Positions 27,550 to 39,740 of a stretch of DNA of 64,000 nucleotides are shown in pieces. Each line of letters begins with the position of its first letter. The stretch's first letter is position 1. This DNA is from Brugia malayi. Its lineage: Eukaryota > Nematoda > Chromadorea > Rhabditida > Onchocercidae. The stretch lies in contig NW_025062476.1 in NCBI RefSeq assembly GCF_000002995.4, forward strand, positions 12,854,501 to 12,918,500, read 5' to 3'. A program made the position numbers and the translations under genes. The notes under the pieces are model-generated. The model saw nothing but the letters and a program-made list of their open reading frames with translations. It was not told where the DNA came from and searched no databases.

Positions 27550-30228
27550 AGTTATAGTTTTATTTATAGAAATAATTTTTGTTTCATTAAAATTTCAATT
27601 TGCTTTTTGTCTATTATAAAAATTAATAATACTAATTAATAAACAATAAAATAAAACTAAATAACATTAATAATAAAATTAATATTTACATGATAATTTC
27701 AACTTTTTTTTTTTTAAATTGTCATCTTTTATAATAACTGATTGAATTGATTATTAAATTACCAGAGATAGACGATGTCACCAATGACAACATCAGAAAC
27801 ATTAATACGTATACGTTCAGCAGCTCGAACAACATAACAATATGTTGTCATCATTGATTGAAAGCATTGCATATTCTAAAAATAAAAATTTTTTTTTTTT
27901 TTTTCCAATATTTCAATTTTTTGTTTTTTTCAAAAAAAAAAAAAAAAAAATAGAATCTATGTGAAAAAAGAATTAATTAATTTTTTTGAAATAATACTAC
28001 TAAAAGATTGGGTAAATGTGGTAAATGCAAATTTAAGTTTTATTAAAAAATAGAAAATAAGCAAAAAATAATTTTGTTATATGTATTAACTGAAGATTTA
28101 GCAAATTTCATTTATAATTTAAATTCAAATTTATAAAAATTACTTATAGCAAATAATTTTCATCTTTTATTCAAATCTTTAAGTGATCACATTTAAAATA
28201 TTATCATAAAATTATCTCAAAAGAAAATTTTCTTTTATTTAAGAGAAAAAATTTTTTTTTCTCCATAAATTTTTAAAATTTTCCTATGATAATCGAATAC
28301 TACTAATAATAATAATATGGTTTTGCTAGTTTGTTTATTTTTGATAAATTTTGTGATTATATTTTGAAGTTTATCTGATGTACTCAGAAATAAGTGATTT
28401 CAATTTTTGATAATCATTTAAAAAAAAAAAAAAAGCATATTCGATTAATATTATAAATATTTTATAGTTCAACATAACACTAGTTTTTTTTTTTAATCTT
28501 TTAAATTCATATTACTTACTTAAATTTATTTAAATTCATATCTCAATCATTTCTATTCAATTCAAATAACTATCTCATATTTATATTATTCCACTAAAAA
28601 ATCAATGTGTTTTGCAGTTTTCTCTTTTTTTTTTTTAAAATTTTTAAATATAAAATTATACACCTACACTTGAAGTGTCAGAATTTTAGTATTTCACTGA
28701 AATTTATTACAATAAATAATAATAATTATAATTATAATAAAAATATAGGATAATTATTTCTAATAATAATCAATGTTCACAAGCTGGTTAAGGAATTTAA
28801 TTCAAAAAATACTGATAAATGATATGAATGATATTATTATCAATTGAAATTTACCTTTTTTGCATGTTGTTCTTGCCAATAACTAACACCACAGAGGATA
28901 AAAAATATAACAATTAGAGCAATTCCAAGATAAATTTCAATAAATCGTGTTGTATCCAATGCATAAATGATAAAACAGGTAAGTGCAGCAGTTAATAACA
29001 TTAATCGAAATGTATGAGAAAATTGCTTCAACAATAATTTTGTTGTTGTTCGACCAGTAACAGCGAATACAACATTACGTCCATCCGTTACCAAACGGCT
29101 AGCAGCTTCATCCTTACAAATTTTTACTTCAATTTTTTTTTTTTTTTTTTAATAACAATAATAATAATATCAATAATAATAATAATAGTAATGTCGTATA
29201 TATAATAATAATAGCAGTAGTAGTAATAATAGTATTGTCGTAACGACATTACCAGTAGTAATAATAATAATAACGATGATAATAACGATAATATTAAAAA
29301 AATATATTATAATAGTAATAACTAATAATAATGAAAAATTTTCATCATAATATTACTAATAATCATAGTAGTAATAAAAAGAATAAGAACAAATAAAAAT
29401 CATAAATAATAATAAATAAATAAATAATTATTAATTTTAAGTAGTTAAAATAAAATAAGCACAAAAAAAAAAAAAAAAAAACTATAAAATTTGTTAACAA
29501 ATGGGCGAAAAAGGATGTAATGGAAATTTTTTAATGATCAAAAAAAAAGAAAAAATTATTAATATTAATGATAATAATAATATTTTAATTAATGTTAAAT
29601 GATATAAATAAAATAGCATATTGTTTATACCTTATTTAAACCTTTACTGCATTCTGGATGTTCTAAGTTTATTCGTGATAATGGATGAAGATCACTAAGT
29701 TGTTCCATTGTTAATGTATGCTCGAAAAAGTTACATTCTAATTCGAGTTCCTAAAATAATGCTAATATAATTAATTGAATAAACGAAACATAAAAGAAAA
29801 CTTCAAAAATTACTCACAAATAATAAACATTAAAAATTTTTTTTAAAAAAAAAGATAAAAAAAGATAAAATGTTTAAAATAAATTTAAAAAAAAAAAAAA
29901 AAAAATGCATCATTTTCATGATAAAATCTATATTTGTTAGTATTTACAAATATTTATAGTATTTATTATAGTATTTATAAATATTTAATCAATACATAAA
30001 TAATAATTTAGGAAATAATTAAAATTAAACTGTTTTATGGTAACAAAAAAGACGAATAATTAATGCTTACCTTTTTTTTTTTTCAATACATTATTTCAAT
30101 AATATTTCTCATCCTACTCAATTATTTCATTAATTAATTATAATTATAATAATTTGAAATACCTTAAGCAAATGATTATGTACAATCGTTGATACATCAA
30201 TCATATTTGCATGTTTGCCTTTTGTCAT
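17991..30228 (-). CDS. Divergent P-type ATPase alpha subunit, Na,K/H,K-ATPase (type IIC) family
   Basis: Membrane cation pump of the Na,K/H,K-ATPase alpha family (C. elegans CATP-1 to CATP-4 and EAT-6 belong here). Twenty exons, all phases closing, encode 1070 residues: 30163-30228, 29631-29750, 28855-29112, 27763-27875, 26815-27034, 26156-26372, 25287-25481, 24464-24689, 23910-24030, 23274-23407, 22548-22659, 22065-22266, 21709-21809, 21170-21322, 20711-20813, 20211-20431, 19619-19818, 19190-19358, 18570-18788, 17991-18053. Intact marks: phosphorylation motif DKTG (Asp373), KGAPE (563-567), DPPR (645-648), TGDHP (669-673) and a family-type C-terminus. Altered: TGEL (211-214) for TGES, PQGLP (330-334) for PEGLL, DKTGIFT for DKTGTLT, and TGDGVLD (758-764) for TGDGVND. 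In M5, AHMVPE replaces TSNIPE; in M6, DLITE replaces DLGTD. The full-length open frame argues against a pseudogene, but classical Na,K transport is doubtful. Which nematode paralogue it matches I cannot tell. Confidence -1.
21820..21965. repeat. AAT-type microsatellite in an ATPase intron
   Basis: Imperfect AAT/AGC-type trinucleotide run in the intron between exons 21709-21809 and 22065-22266. Confidence -1.
24199..24287. repeat. Long near-pure poly(A) tract in an ATPase intron
   Basis: About 88 bases consisting almost entirely of A on the plus strand (poly(T) in the sense of the gene), the longest homopolymer in the window. Its true length may be misread by sequencing or assembly. Confidence -1.
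25600..25985. repeat. Degenerate tandem repeat in an ATPase intron
   Basis: Four to five diverged copies of a roughly 90-110 bp unit built from ACTAAGTTTAAGTTTGAATT, TTATGCATATATATAT and poly(T) blocks, between exons 25287-25481 and 26156-26372. The open frame across part of it is a low-complexity artefact. Confidence -1.
27511..27547. repeat. Poly(T) tract in an ATPase intron
   Basis: An uninterrupted run of about 37 T on the plus strand between exons 26815-27034 and 27763-27875. Confidence -1.
29150..29460. repeat. AAT/AGT-rich microsatellite in an ATPase intron
   Basis: Imperfect AAT, AGT and AAC trinucleotides fill much of the intron between exons 28855-29112 and 29631-29750. Confidence -1.
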
Positions 30229-30879
30229 TTTAATATTTGCGTCGTCAAATATTGATCAAATTAATCAAACAAAAAAAAAAAAAAAGAAAGAAAAATATCT
30301 GAAAATGATTTTAAAATATCAAAAAATAAAAAAAAAGCAATTGAATATATATTATATAATAAATTATTGTGTCGTTTTTTTTTTTTTTTTTAAATACTTT
30401 CAAAAACGAAAAGGAAAAACGAAAGAAAGAAATGAAAAAATGAAGTGAACTGAGAACATTTAGAAGTACAATATGACAATGTATTTAACTTTAACTTAAA
30501 TGGTAAACAGTAAATTCCAATATTTCACTTTGTCTTCCTCTTTCTTTTCATCTATTTTTCTTTTTTTTTTTTTTTTTTTTGTTTAACTTGTTTGTGATGT
30601 TTAACATAGAGGTGAGAAAAGAAAAAGGAACACAAGGTAAGAAAGAAATGAAAACATTCTAAAATTTCAAATTATTCGACAACAAAAAAAATATATATAT
30701 ATATGTACATGTATATATAAATTAAAAATAATTCAATCCATAGAAACGCAAAAAATCGTTTCCGTTTTAAATTTTATTTCAAATATTAATGTACTTATAT
30801 TTATTTTAAATATAAATATGCATATCGTTTTTATATTGAATTTAAAAGAAAAAACGATGCATTAGTAATGTGTAATAAA

Positions 30880-31090
30880 TTAATAATAATAATAATAGCA
30901 TAAGTGTTGTATATTCTTAATAATGATAATAGCAATAATAATAATGATAATAACAATAATAGTAATAATAATAATAGTGATAATAATAATGATAGTGGTG
31001 ATAATAATAATAATAGTAATAACAATAATGATAATAGCAGTAATAATAATGATAATAATAATATGATAATAATGATTATTTAATAATATA
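30880..31090. repeat. AAT/GAT trinucleotide microsatellite
   Basis: Long imperfect run of AAT, GAT and AGT triplets. It produces open frames of poly-Leu/Ser and poly-Ile on the minus strand that are artefacts. Confidence -1.
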
Positions 31091-31485
31091 TTCAAATATA
31101 AGAAGAAACAAATGAAGAAAAATCTTGAAAAACAAATTAATAAAATATTGTTTTTTTTTTTTCCTCAAATCATTTGTCTATTCAATGAAAAAAAAAATTG
31201 CATTTTTTATTGTTAAATTTTTGTTCAAAGAAATTTTTGTCTTTCTTTGCTTTCATTCCTATTTTTTTTTCTCTTTTTCTTAATTAAAATAATCAAATTA
31301 TGATGTATGGAATAATGAAATTTTGAAAAGTTTTCATTAATTTTAACAATTTAATTTTTCTTTTGTCTATTTCTCATTCAATAAATCTACAAAAAATTTT
31401 TTTTCCTCATTTTATTTTATTAACAATTATTTTATCATTTCTATCATATTTCATCAGTGCATGCATCATATTTAAAAAAAAAAAT

Positions 31486-31860
31486 GTCCATAACAATTTA
31501 AACTGAAAATAGTAAGGTAATAGTATTATTGATACTAGAAATAGTAATACTTAAAAAAATGTCCATAACAATTTAAAATGAAAATAATAAGGTAATAGTA
31601 TTAGTGATACTAGAAATAGTAATACTTAAAAAAATGTCCATAACAATTTAAACTGAAAATAGTAAGGTAATAGTATTAGTGATACTAGAAATAGTAATAC
31701 TTAAAAAAATGTCCATAACAATTTAAACTGAAAATAGTAAGGTAATAGTATTAGTGATACTAGAAATAGTAATACTTAAAAAAATGTCCATAACAATTTA
31801 AACTGAAAATAGTAAGGTAATAGTATTAGTAATACTAGAAATAGTAATACTTAAAAAAAT
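31486..31860. repeat. 75-bp tandem array, five copies
   Basis: Five consecutive units start at 31486, 31561, 31636, 31711 and 31786, each beginning GTCCATAACAATTTAAA and ending near AGTAATACTTAAAAAAAT. Copies differ at only a few positions, so the array is young. The unit is non-coding in character. Confidence -1.
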
Positions 31861-34189
31861 GAAAAGAAGGAAAATGGTTTAATATTATTAAAATATTTGC
31901 CAAAAAATTTGCTTTATAATTAAAACTTGCAAAAAAAAAAAAAAAAATAAATAAATAACACATATCATTGATTATTTGATAAAATTAATTTGTTAGGAGT
32001 AAAAGACAGAAAGAAAAATCGTAAGCAAATCGATTTTTTCTTTTTTTTTTTTGAAAATTGATAAATGATGAAAATAAGAGTGATTAGCAATAATAATGAA
32101 GGTAATAATAAACAATAATAATGAAAATAATAATAAAAACAACAACAATAATAATTAAAAATAAAATTGACGATAATAATAATAGTAATAATATTAGTGT
32201 TGGCAAAATCAAACATTATTTACTTTATTAAGTATATATTTTTTAAGTAAATATAAAGTTAAGAATCCTTTGATTACATTACCAATATTTTTTCGTTTTT
32301 TTTTTATAACTCATTGAAAAAAAAATTTTTATATTGTAAATTTTAAATTAACAATTTTAATCTACGATGTATCACAATTATGTGTGTAATATAAATTTTT
32401 TGATAAATTATGCGTAGACATAAAAATAATTAAATTCATATGACAGAGATTTTTTTTTTTTTTATTTTTTCTGATATAACATTGATCTAAATTTATCAGT
32501 CTCGAAGTATAAACAATAATTAATATTGTAAAATGAATTAATTATTTGACTAAAACATTAATTTGAACAAAAAATTTTTTACGATTATCAGTGACAACGT
32601 TTGCTGAACGAATTAAATCTGTAAACAATTGTTGACAAATATTGTAATTATATAATATTACTTGTAATATAATTTAAGAAAAAATGATAAGACTATATTA
32701 GAAAGAATAACGAATAAAAAAAAAAAAAAAAGAGAAAAAATTAAGATAGAAAATATTTGTTATCAGTAATTGTTTTATTGATTTTATTCATTACTGATAA
32801 TAGAACGTTTGGAACATAAATAGTTTTTGGCTTATCAAATAATCAATACAATTCATAAGTTAATAATATCAATTTTTTTATTTACTTTTTTTTTTTTTAA
32901 TACTTCATAGCATTTTGTAAAAAAAAAAATTATTCCAAATAATTTCTCATCAATAATTGAATTCGTTTGATCAAATATTCAAAAAAAAAAAAAAAAAAAT
33001 TCTTTTTTTAACTATAAAAACTTATTTTGGTAAATAATTTTTCCAGCCATTTCCTTCTGTTTTCCTTTTTTTTTTTTTGGTGAATAAATTAAAAAATTTA
33101 GGCAACAATAAATTTAAAAAAAAAAAGAAATTCGTATAATTTTGCATTAAAAACAAAAAAAAAAAAAAAGGAAGGAAAGAAAATAAAAAACTTTTTCAAA
33201 TTAACAATTTTTTTTCCTTTTATTTTTAAAATTTCAAATATTACTTTTACTAACTTACAGGAATTAATATTGTGCACAAATCATTTCAATCAATAATGCA
33301 CGGAAAAATATCAATTTAACTGCTATTTTTCCGGTTTTTTTTTTTTAGGCGATCATTAAAAATATAATTTTATTTAAATAGCAATAACCAATCAATAATG
33401 GAGGAAAAAAAAAAAGCATCGATAACCATAGTCTTATATTAAAAGCAAACGGAACAAGTTTGAATCAATTTAAAATCAAATTTAATTCCAATTTGAAAAA
33501 AAAAAAAAGAAAGAAACAAGTTTTGAAATTCTTAGATAAAAATTCGACCGAAATTTGAAAATGAGAAAAAGTTGCAATGTTAAAAAATTTTAGCCATATT
33601 TATATATATATTCATTTCTTTCTCATTTAAAGGATTGATTGAAAAGAATTTAACATCTCGACAATAATAAATCATCGATAGTTACAATTTTTTCCTTTTT
33701 TCCTTTTTTTTTTTTGAATTTTTAAGGAATAAAAAAAAAAAAAAGAAATTTGATGCGTACAAAATTAATTTTTTAATCACTTAACATTTCAAAATTTTTA
33801 TTTTAATTGTTATTTTTTCAGTAAGCATATATATATATAATTGTCATATACATAATGCATTACACTATTAATATAAAAAAAATTTTGAAATATTAATGAT
33901 TTTATTTTGATTGTTAAATATATTTAAATAATTCATTCATATATTAATTATTTTAAATAATATAATTGTTAAAATTATTAAAGCTATTGAAATTATTATT
34001 GTTATTAATTATTGTAATCATTAAAATTAGTGTTATTATAATATATTATTATTAATTATTAAACTTTTTATTATTGTTTATTATTACAATTTTGAAACTA
34101 TTGTTATTCATCAATTGTTAAAATTAGTGAAATTATCAAAAGGAGTTAAAAAAGAATTATATGTAAATTATTAAAGTAATTATTATTAT

Positions 34190-34550
34190 AACTATTAGTT
34201 TCCTACTATTATTATTATTACCACTGTTATTATTATAACTAACAGTTTCTTATTATCATTACTATTACCATTATTATTATAACTATCGGTTTCCAATTAT
34301 TATTACTATTATTATAACTAACAGTTTCCTATTATTATTATTACTATTATAACTATCATTTCCTATTATTATTATTACTATTATAACTATCATTTCCTAT
34401 TATTATTATTACTATTATAACTATCATTTCCTATTATTATTATTACTATTATAACTATCATTTCCTATTATTATTATTACTATTATAACTATCATTTCCT
34501 ATTATTATTACTATTGTCATAACTATCATTTTCCTATTACTATTATAACT
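34190..34550. repeat. 34-bp tandem array in ATT-rich sequence
   Basis: Roughly five near-perfect 34-bp units (TTTCCTATTATTATTATTAC then TATTATAACTATCA) are flanked by longer degenerate relatives (TAACAGTTTCCTATTATTAT type). This looks like an ATT microsatellite that acquired a longer homogenised period. Confidence -1.
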
Positions 34551-35659
34551 ATAATATTATTCACCACTGCTATAATTGGTACTCATAGCAATGGTTGTAA
34601 TGATTACAGCAAGTGGTTGACAGTGTCATCAATTTGTTATCAGCAATTTTGTCATAGTAGTAGTACAGTTATTATGAATGAAAGGCAATGGTATCTATTT
34701 AAATAGAAAGACAGGGAATAGTATTATGTTTTGTAGCAGAAGAGAGGAAAAACAGAAACTAATCATAAAAAATTTGAAATTAAAAATTAATGAATAAATT
34801 AAAATTTTAATGAAGAAAAATTTGTTAATCATTTTAATTGTTAATTAATTATAATTTTAACATTTAACACACAACATAAACAACAATCAACATTTTTTGT
34901 ATTATTTGCTAAATAATATAATTATATTTGTGAAATATTTTGCTTCGTTTATTTTGCATATTTTAAATGGTAAACATTTTCCAATAATTAATTTCAATTC
35001 CTATTTTATATTACTATCTATTTCATTTCAAACTATTTTCTAAAATTTACGTTATAAAATGAAATTATCGAAAATACAACTAACAGTTTGAGTTAAATAA
35101 AATAGTAGCAAATGAATATTGTGAATATTTTATCTATAAATATTTAATTACATAAACGTTTGAATTGATAAGATAGTGCATTGTACTAAATGATAAAATG
35201 ATAAATTTCTTAAACAAAAAAAAAAAAAAAAAAAGTTTGCTATAATTTTGGATTAATTAAAATCATTTTGGTAGTATTAATTATTAACTAATTATTTCTG
35301 TAAAATTTCTATTGTTTTTAAAGCCATAGAACTATCATTTTATTTACTGTTATACTATCAATATTTGCTATTATATTTTTAAAACTTTAAAAATTTATAG
35401 ATAAACAAAAATGAAAGAAAAATAAAAAAAGCTAGAGAAGCATAGGCAATAAGAATAATTTGCAATAGCTTAAATTTTTGCTTTAATTTTAAAAAAAAAA
35501 AAATAAAAAAATAAAAAAAAAAGAATTTAAATATTCCATCAAAAAAAGAAATAACAAAAATTATAAACTAATTTATGCATTATTATTATAAAATTTCTAA
35601 AAGTTTTATCTACAATAAATTGATTAATTTTTTAAACCAAATTTTCGTCGCATCTTCTC

Positions 35660-35682
35660 TCTCTCTCTCTCTCTCTTCTTTC
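35660..35682. repeat. CT dinucleotide microsatellite
   Basis: Short (CT)n run inside a pyrimidine-rich stretch; nothing else recognisable nearby. Confidence -1.
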
Positions 35683-36479
35683 TTTTTTTTTTTTTGATTT
35701 TTTAAAATCGATAAATTTCTATCGCTTCATTTTTCAATATCCATCTTCTCCTATTCTTATTTACCTTCAATTTTTTTTTTCTCAGTATTGTTTGGTTCAT
35801 ATAACATTTACATACTTATGTTAAACATTACAGATTTGCTATGCTTACTTCATTTCTAACAAAAAATTAAAAATTTAAACAAACATAATTGAATAAGTTT
35901 AAATATATATGTAATCAATTGTTTAATAATTATTCATTGTATTCAAATATTTAACTGTTAAACATAATTAAATAAATTCAAATATATATGTATTTAATTA
36001 TTTAACTGTTAAACACTGAACATGAATATTGGACGCAAATGTGATATGCATAAATATGAACAATCAAGAAAAATTTAAAACAATAATTATCTAATTAAAT
36101 TAATTTAAAAATGTGAACACTTGTTTAATATTAAAATTTTTGATATAACGAAATAATAACATAGCAAAGTATTAGTTATTATAATATTTTCATCTATTCA
36201 TATTTATTACAAATAGATATTTGAATTGAATTAAATGTATGATAAATGGGAAATATATATTAATCAGATAAAAATTTGATAAATATCCATTTCGGCAATT
36301 TTTTTTTTAAATTTTAAATAAGGTTGAAAAGTGTATATGTCCTTCTCTATCAATATTAATGGCCTTAATTGATGTCACTGAACCGTTGCTGCAAATCATT
36401 CGTATTGCAAACGCAATAATTATCGCTTATACTTTCATTTTCACTATAATTTCTCATCATTAACATTAGAATGGATAAT

Positions 36480-36610
36480 TATTTATTATTATTATTCATT
36501 ATTATCATTAATTATTATTATTATCATTATCATTGCTATTACTGTTACTATAATTCTTATTATTATTATTTGTTATTATTGTTACTATCACTTTATTACT
36601 ATTATTACCA

Positions 36611-36641
<31 letters not shown>

Positions 36642-36715
36642 TATTATTGTCATCATTACTAACATTATTATCATTATTATTACTACTATTATTATTGCTA
36701 ACATTCATTCTTATT
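36480..36715. repeat. ATT trinucleotide microsatellite
   Basis: Interrupted ATT/ATC/ACT run. It gives open frames on both strands (Tyr/Leu-rich and Asn/Ser-rich), a signature of triplet repeats and not of genes. Confidence -1.
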
Positions 36716-37424
36716 AAGAAAAACTTTCGCCATTTTCTGTTTATTATCAGAATAAATTGTCATCTTTAATATTAATAATGATAGAAATAAAATTATTTCT
36801 AATGATATCAGCAAGATAATAAAATAAGAATAATAAAAATTTGTAAAAAAAAAAAAAAGAAAAGAAAACACAATTTTCACAAAAGATAATAATAATTATT
36901 ATTATAAAATGAATATTGAAAAAGAAGTAAAATGTTACAAAAAAAAAAAAAACTTTTGCACATTATGAAGTCTCCTCCATGCAATGTGACAATTTGAAGC
37001 GCAATTGTTGATCAAAATTGATAAATTGATAAAAATCTTTGCAACACATAAAAATGTATCCAAAATGATAAGAAAACACTGCTGAATGAAATGAAAATCA
37101 TTTAAGCATTTATTGATTTTTATAAAATTTCTTTAAAAAAAAAAAAAGAAAAAGATATTTGAAGAAATAAAAAAAAGAATAATATGGAAATATATTGAAA
37201 TCTAATTTATATCATATTAAAATGATAATTAATTGTAGTTGAAAAAAAAAAGAAAAAAAGTAAAATTTTAGAATTTAAAAATTTTTGCAGTATTTAATAG
37301 ATAAGATTTTATTTTATTTTTTTATCTTTTTTACTTTTTTTTTTTTTTTTTTTTTATTATTTATCATCATATTGTTTCAATGATATTATAAAATCCACTA
37401 AATTTTACTCTTTTATTAATATCA

Positions 37425-37462
37425 TGACCTTGACCTGTTTTCATCCATCCTTATGACCTTGA
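37425..37462 (-). promoter_or_regulatory. Paired nuclear-receptor-like half-sites
   Basis: TGACCTTGACCT at 37425-37436 and TGACCTTGA at 37454-37462. On the minus strand each contains TCAAGGTCA, the extended half-site bound by NR5A/FTZ-F1 and ERR-type receptors; the first also forms AGGTCA repeated without spacer. They stand out in an A+T-rich desert. Binding is inferred from the motif only. Confidence -1.
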
Positions 37463-37540
37463 TTCATTTTCATCATTTCTATATCATATTTGCACTATGA
37501 AAATTTCTGATCATATTCATACTAAATAATATAATAATTA

Positions 37541-37574
37541 AATCATTTAAAATTATCGATAATTTTAAATGATT
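37541..37574. repeat. 34-bp perfect palindrome
   Basis: Perfect inverted repeat without spacer centred on ATCGAT; the left half is AATCATTTAAAATTATC and the right half is its exact reverse complement. Could extrude as a cruciform or be a dimeric protein-binding site; function unknown. Confidence -1.
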
Positions 37575-37759
37575 GAATGAAAGTTTGATACTAATTGAAA
37601 ATTATAAATTGGAAAAAAAAAACAATTTTAAAAAATAAAAAGAAAAAATAAAATTATAATCAAAATATCAAAAATATTTGTTTGTGCTAAATATGTAAAA
37701 TACAGAGAAAATTACAGAAATATAATGATTAAAAATCAATTTAATTATTAGCAAAAAGA

Positions 37760-38035
37760 AGAGATGAGGGAGAGAGAGAGAGCGATAGAAAGAAAGAAAG
37801 GGAGAGAGAGAAATGATGAAGGGTAAAAGAGAGGGAGGGAATAAATGAGTGAAAAAAAAGAAAAGAAAAAAGTTGACAGGATTTTCTAGTACTATCATAT
37901 ATTTTTGTTAAAAATTTTCTCTCTCTCTCTTTCTCTCTCCCTACCTTTCTTTTTTCCTCTCTCCCTCTCTCTCTTTGTCTCTCTCTTATTTTTTTCTTCT
38001 CCTATTTTGTTCCAATTTCTCTCTTTCTCTTTCAC
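37760..38035. repeat. GA-rich then CT-rich microsatellite pair
   Basis: A GAGA-rich block at about 37766-37812 is followed by a CTCT-rich block at about 37917-38035 on the same strand, so the two can pair as an imperfect inverted repeat. Confidence -1.
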
Positions 38036-38380
38036 TTCACTTTTAACTCAATAAACAAAATCATTAAACATTTTTATTTTTGTCGAAATTTGCATCCCTG
38101 CAATTTGTTAATAATAGTGTCAACATATGATAGTTATGTAAGAAAATTTTTCACGTACAAAATGACGTAAAAATTTCACGTGAGAAAAATTTTTTTTTTT
38201 TTCATAATTCACTGAAAGTTCGATTTAAATTTATAAGAAAAATAAAAAGAAAAAGAAAATTCAGCAATATAATATTGTATATTTGGAATGAATAGGTTGT
38301 TAAATAATTTTGTACAAATATTTTTAAACGAAAATATTTGATAGAAATGATAACATCTATCTGATTATTTTGTTATCTCA

Positions 38381-38728
38381 ATCAATTATTAGCAGTGGGT
38401 AAAAGTTTCAATTATTAGCATTGGGTAAAAGTTTCAATCAATTATTAGCATTGGGTAAAAGTTTCAATCAATTATTAGCATTGGGTAAAAGTTTCAATCA
38501 ATTATTAGCAGTGGGTAAAACTTTCAATCAATTATTAGCAGTGGGTAAAACTTTCAATCAATTATTAGCAGTGGGTAAAACTTTCAATCAATTATTAGCA
38601 GTGGGTAAAAGTTTCAATTATTAGCATTGGGTAAAAGTTTCAATCAATTATTAGCATTGGGTAAAAGTTTCAATCAATTATTAGCAGTGGGTAAAACTTT
38701 TAATCAATTATTAGTAATAGGTAAAAAT
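38381..38728. repeat. 30-bp minisatellite with shortened variant units
   Basis: About twelve units of AATCAATTATTAGCAGTGGG plus TAAAAGTTTC. Most are 30 bp; at two places (about 38410 and 38615) a unit lacks four bases and recurs in the same sub-pattern, implying a larger internal duplication. The open frame with a GKSFNQLLA-type repeat exists only because 30 is divisible by three. Confidence -1.
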
Positions 38729-39360
38729 ATATTTGATTTAGAATAGAGCTAAAATATTTGGGGAAATGTTGATGATATATTAATTTACACTTTTAATTTT
38801 TTACATATTTTTAATTTAAATATTAAATATACATATTTTTAGTAAATTTACATATTTTTAACAGGTAGCAAAATTATTACTAAAAATTTAGGTATCCAAA
38901 TATTTTCAAAAAAAAAATAATAAATAAATAAATATTAGCAAAAAAAAAGAAAAACGCTATAAATCCGAATAGTAAAATATGGAACACTTATGTATCCGAT
39001 AGATAATTATTTAATTATTAGCCGTAATTAGTTGATTATTTATTTAGTTAAGCTAAAAATGAGAAATTAATTAGTTAAGTTAAAAATGAGAGAAAAAAAA
39101 GTGTTAAATGATTGATCGAAGTTAAATGTTAATAGTAATATATCAAATAAATTTATCAAATTACTAACTTAATAATTTTGTATAAAGTATGTATATACAA
39201 ACCAGAAATTAATAATATTTACCTCTTATTGATAGGAATAAATTGAAAAATAAATGATACAATTTTTTTTTTTTTTTTTTCATTTTTAGTATTATTTAAT
39301 AAAATTTCATTTTCAACATTTACAATTACATAGCGAAATTCAATTTTAGAAAAGCAATAA

Positions 39361-39740
39361 AGTCAAATGGAATAATCATAATTCGATTAGTCGAGAAAAT
39401 TTTACTCAATAATTAATTAGTACTAAGAAGTAACGGATCTTTTCTTGAAAACAATTAACTAATATAATTAGAAAATTAAAGATAAAGTTAAATGGATTAA
39501 TCATAATTTAATTAGCTGATAGTCGAGAAAATTTTACTCAATAATTAATTAGTACTAAGAAGTAACGGATCTTTTGTTGAAAATAATTAACTAATATAAT
39601 TAGAAAATTAAAGATAAAGTTAAATGGATTAATCATAATTTAATTAGCTGATAGTCGAGAAAATTTTGCACGATAATAAATTAGTGCTAAGTAATAATAC
39701 GGTTCTTTTGTTGAAAATAATTAGCTAATATAATTGAAAA
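39361..39740. repeat. Three-copy tandem repeat of about 125-132 bp
   Basis: Units begin near 39361, 39486 and 39618, each with AAATGGATTAATCATAAT-type sequence, GTCGAGAAAATTTT, and AAGTAACGGATCTTTT. The second and third carry an extra GCTGATA block; the third is the most diverged. Confidence -1.

Noticed and set aside
30831..31095. Two minus-strand open frames of poly-Leu and poly-Ile
   Set aside because: They are translations of an AAT/GAT trinucleotide microsatellite with no conserved composition or splice context.
36471..36708. Open frames on both strands rich in Tyr/Leu or Asn/Ser
   Set aside because: Symmetric open frames over an ATT microsatellite; no gene signal.
38421..38624. Repeat protein with GKSFNQLLA-type units
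   Set aside because: The frame exists only because the 30-bp minisatellite unit is a multiple of three; there are unit-length variants that break the frame outside this span.
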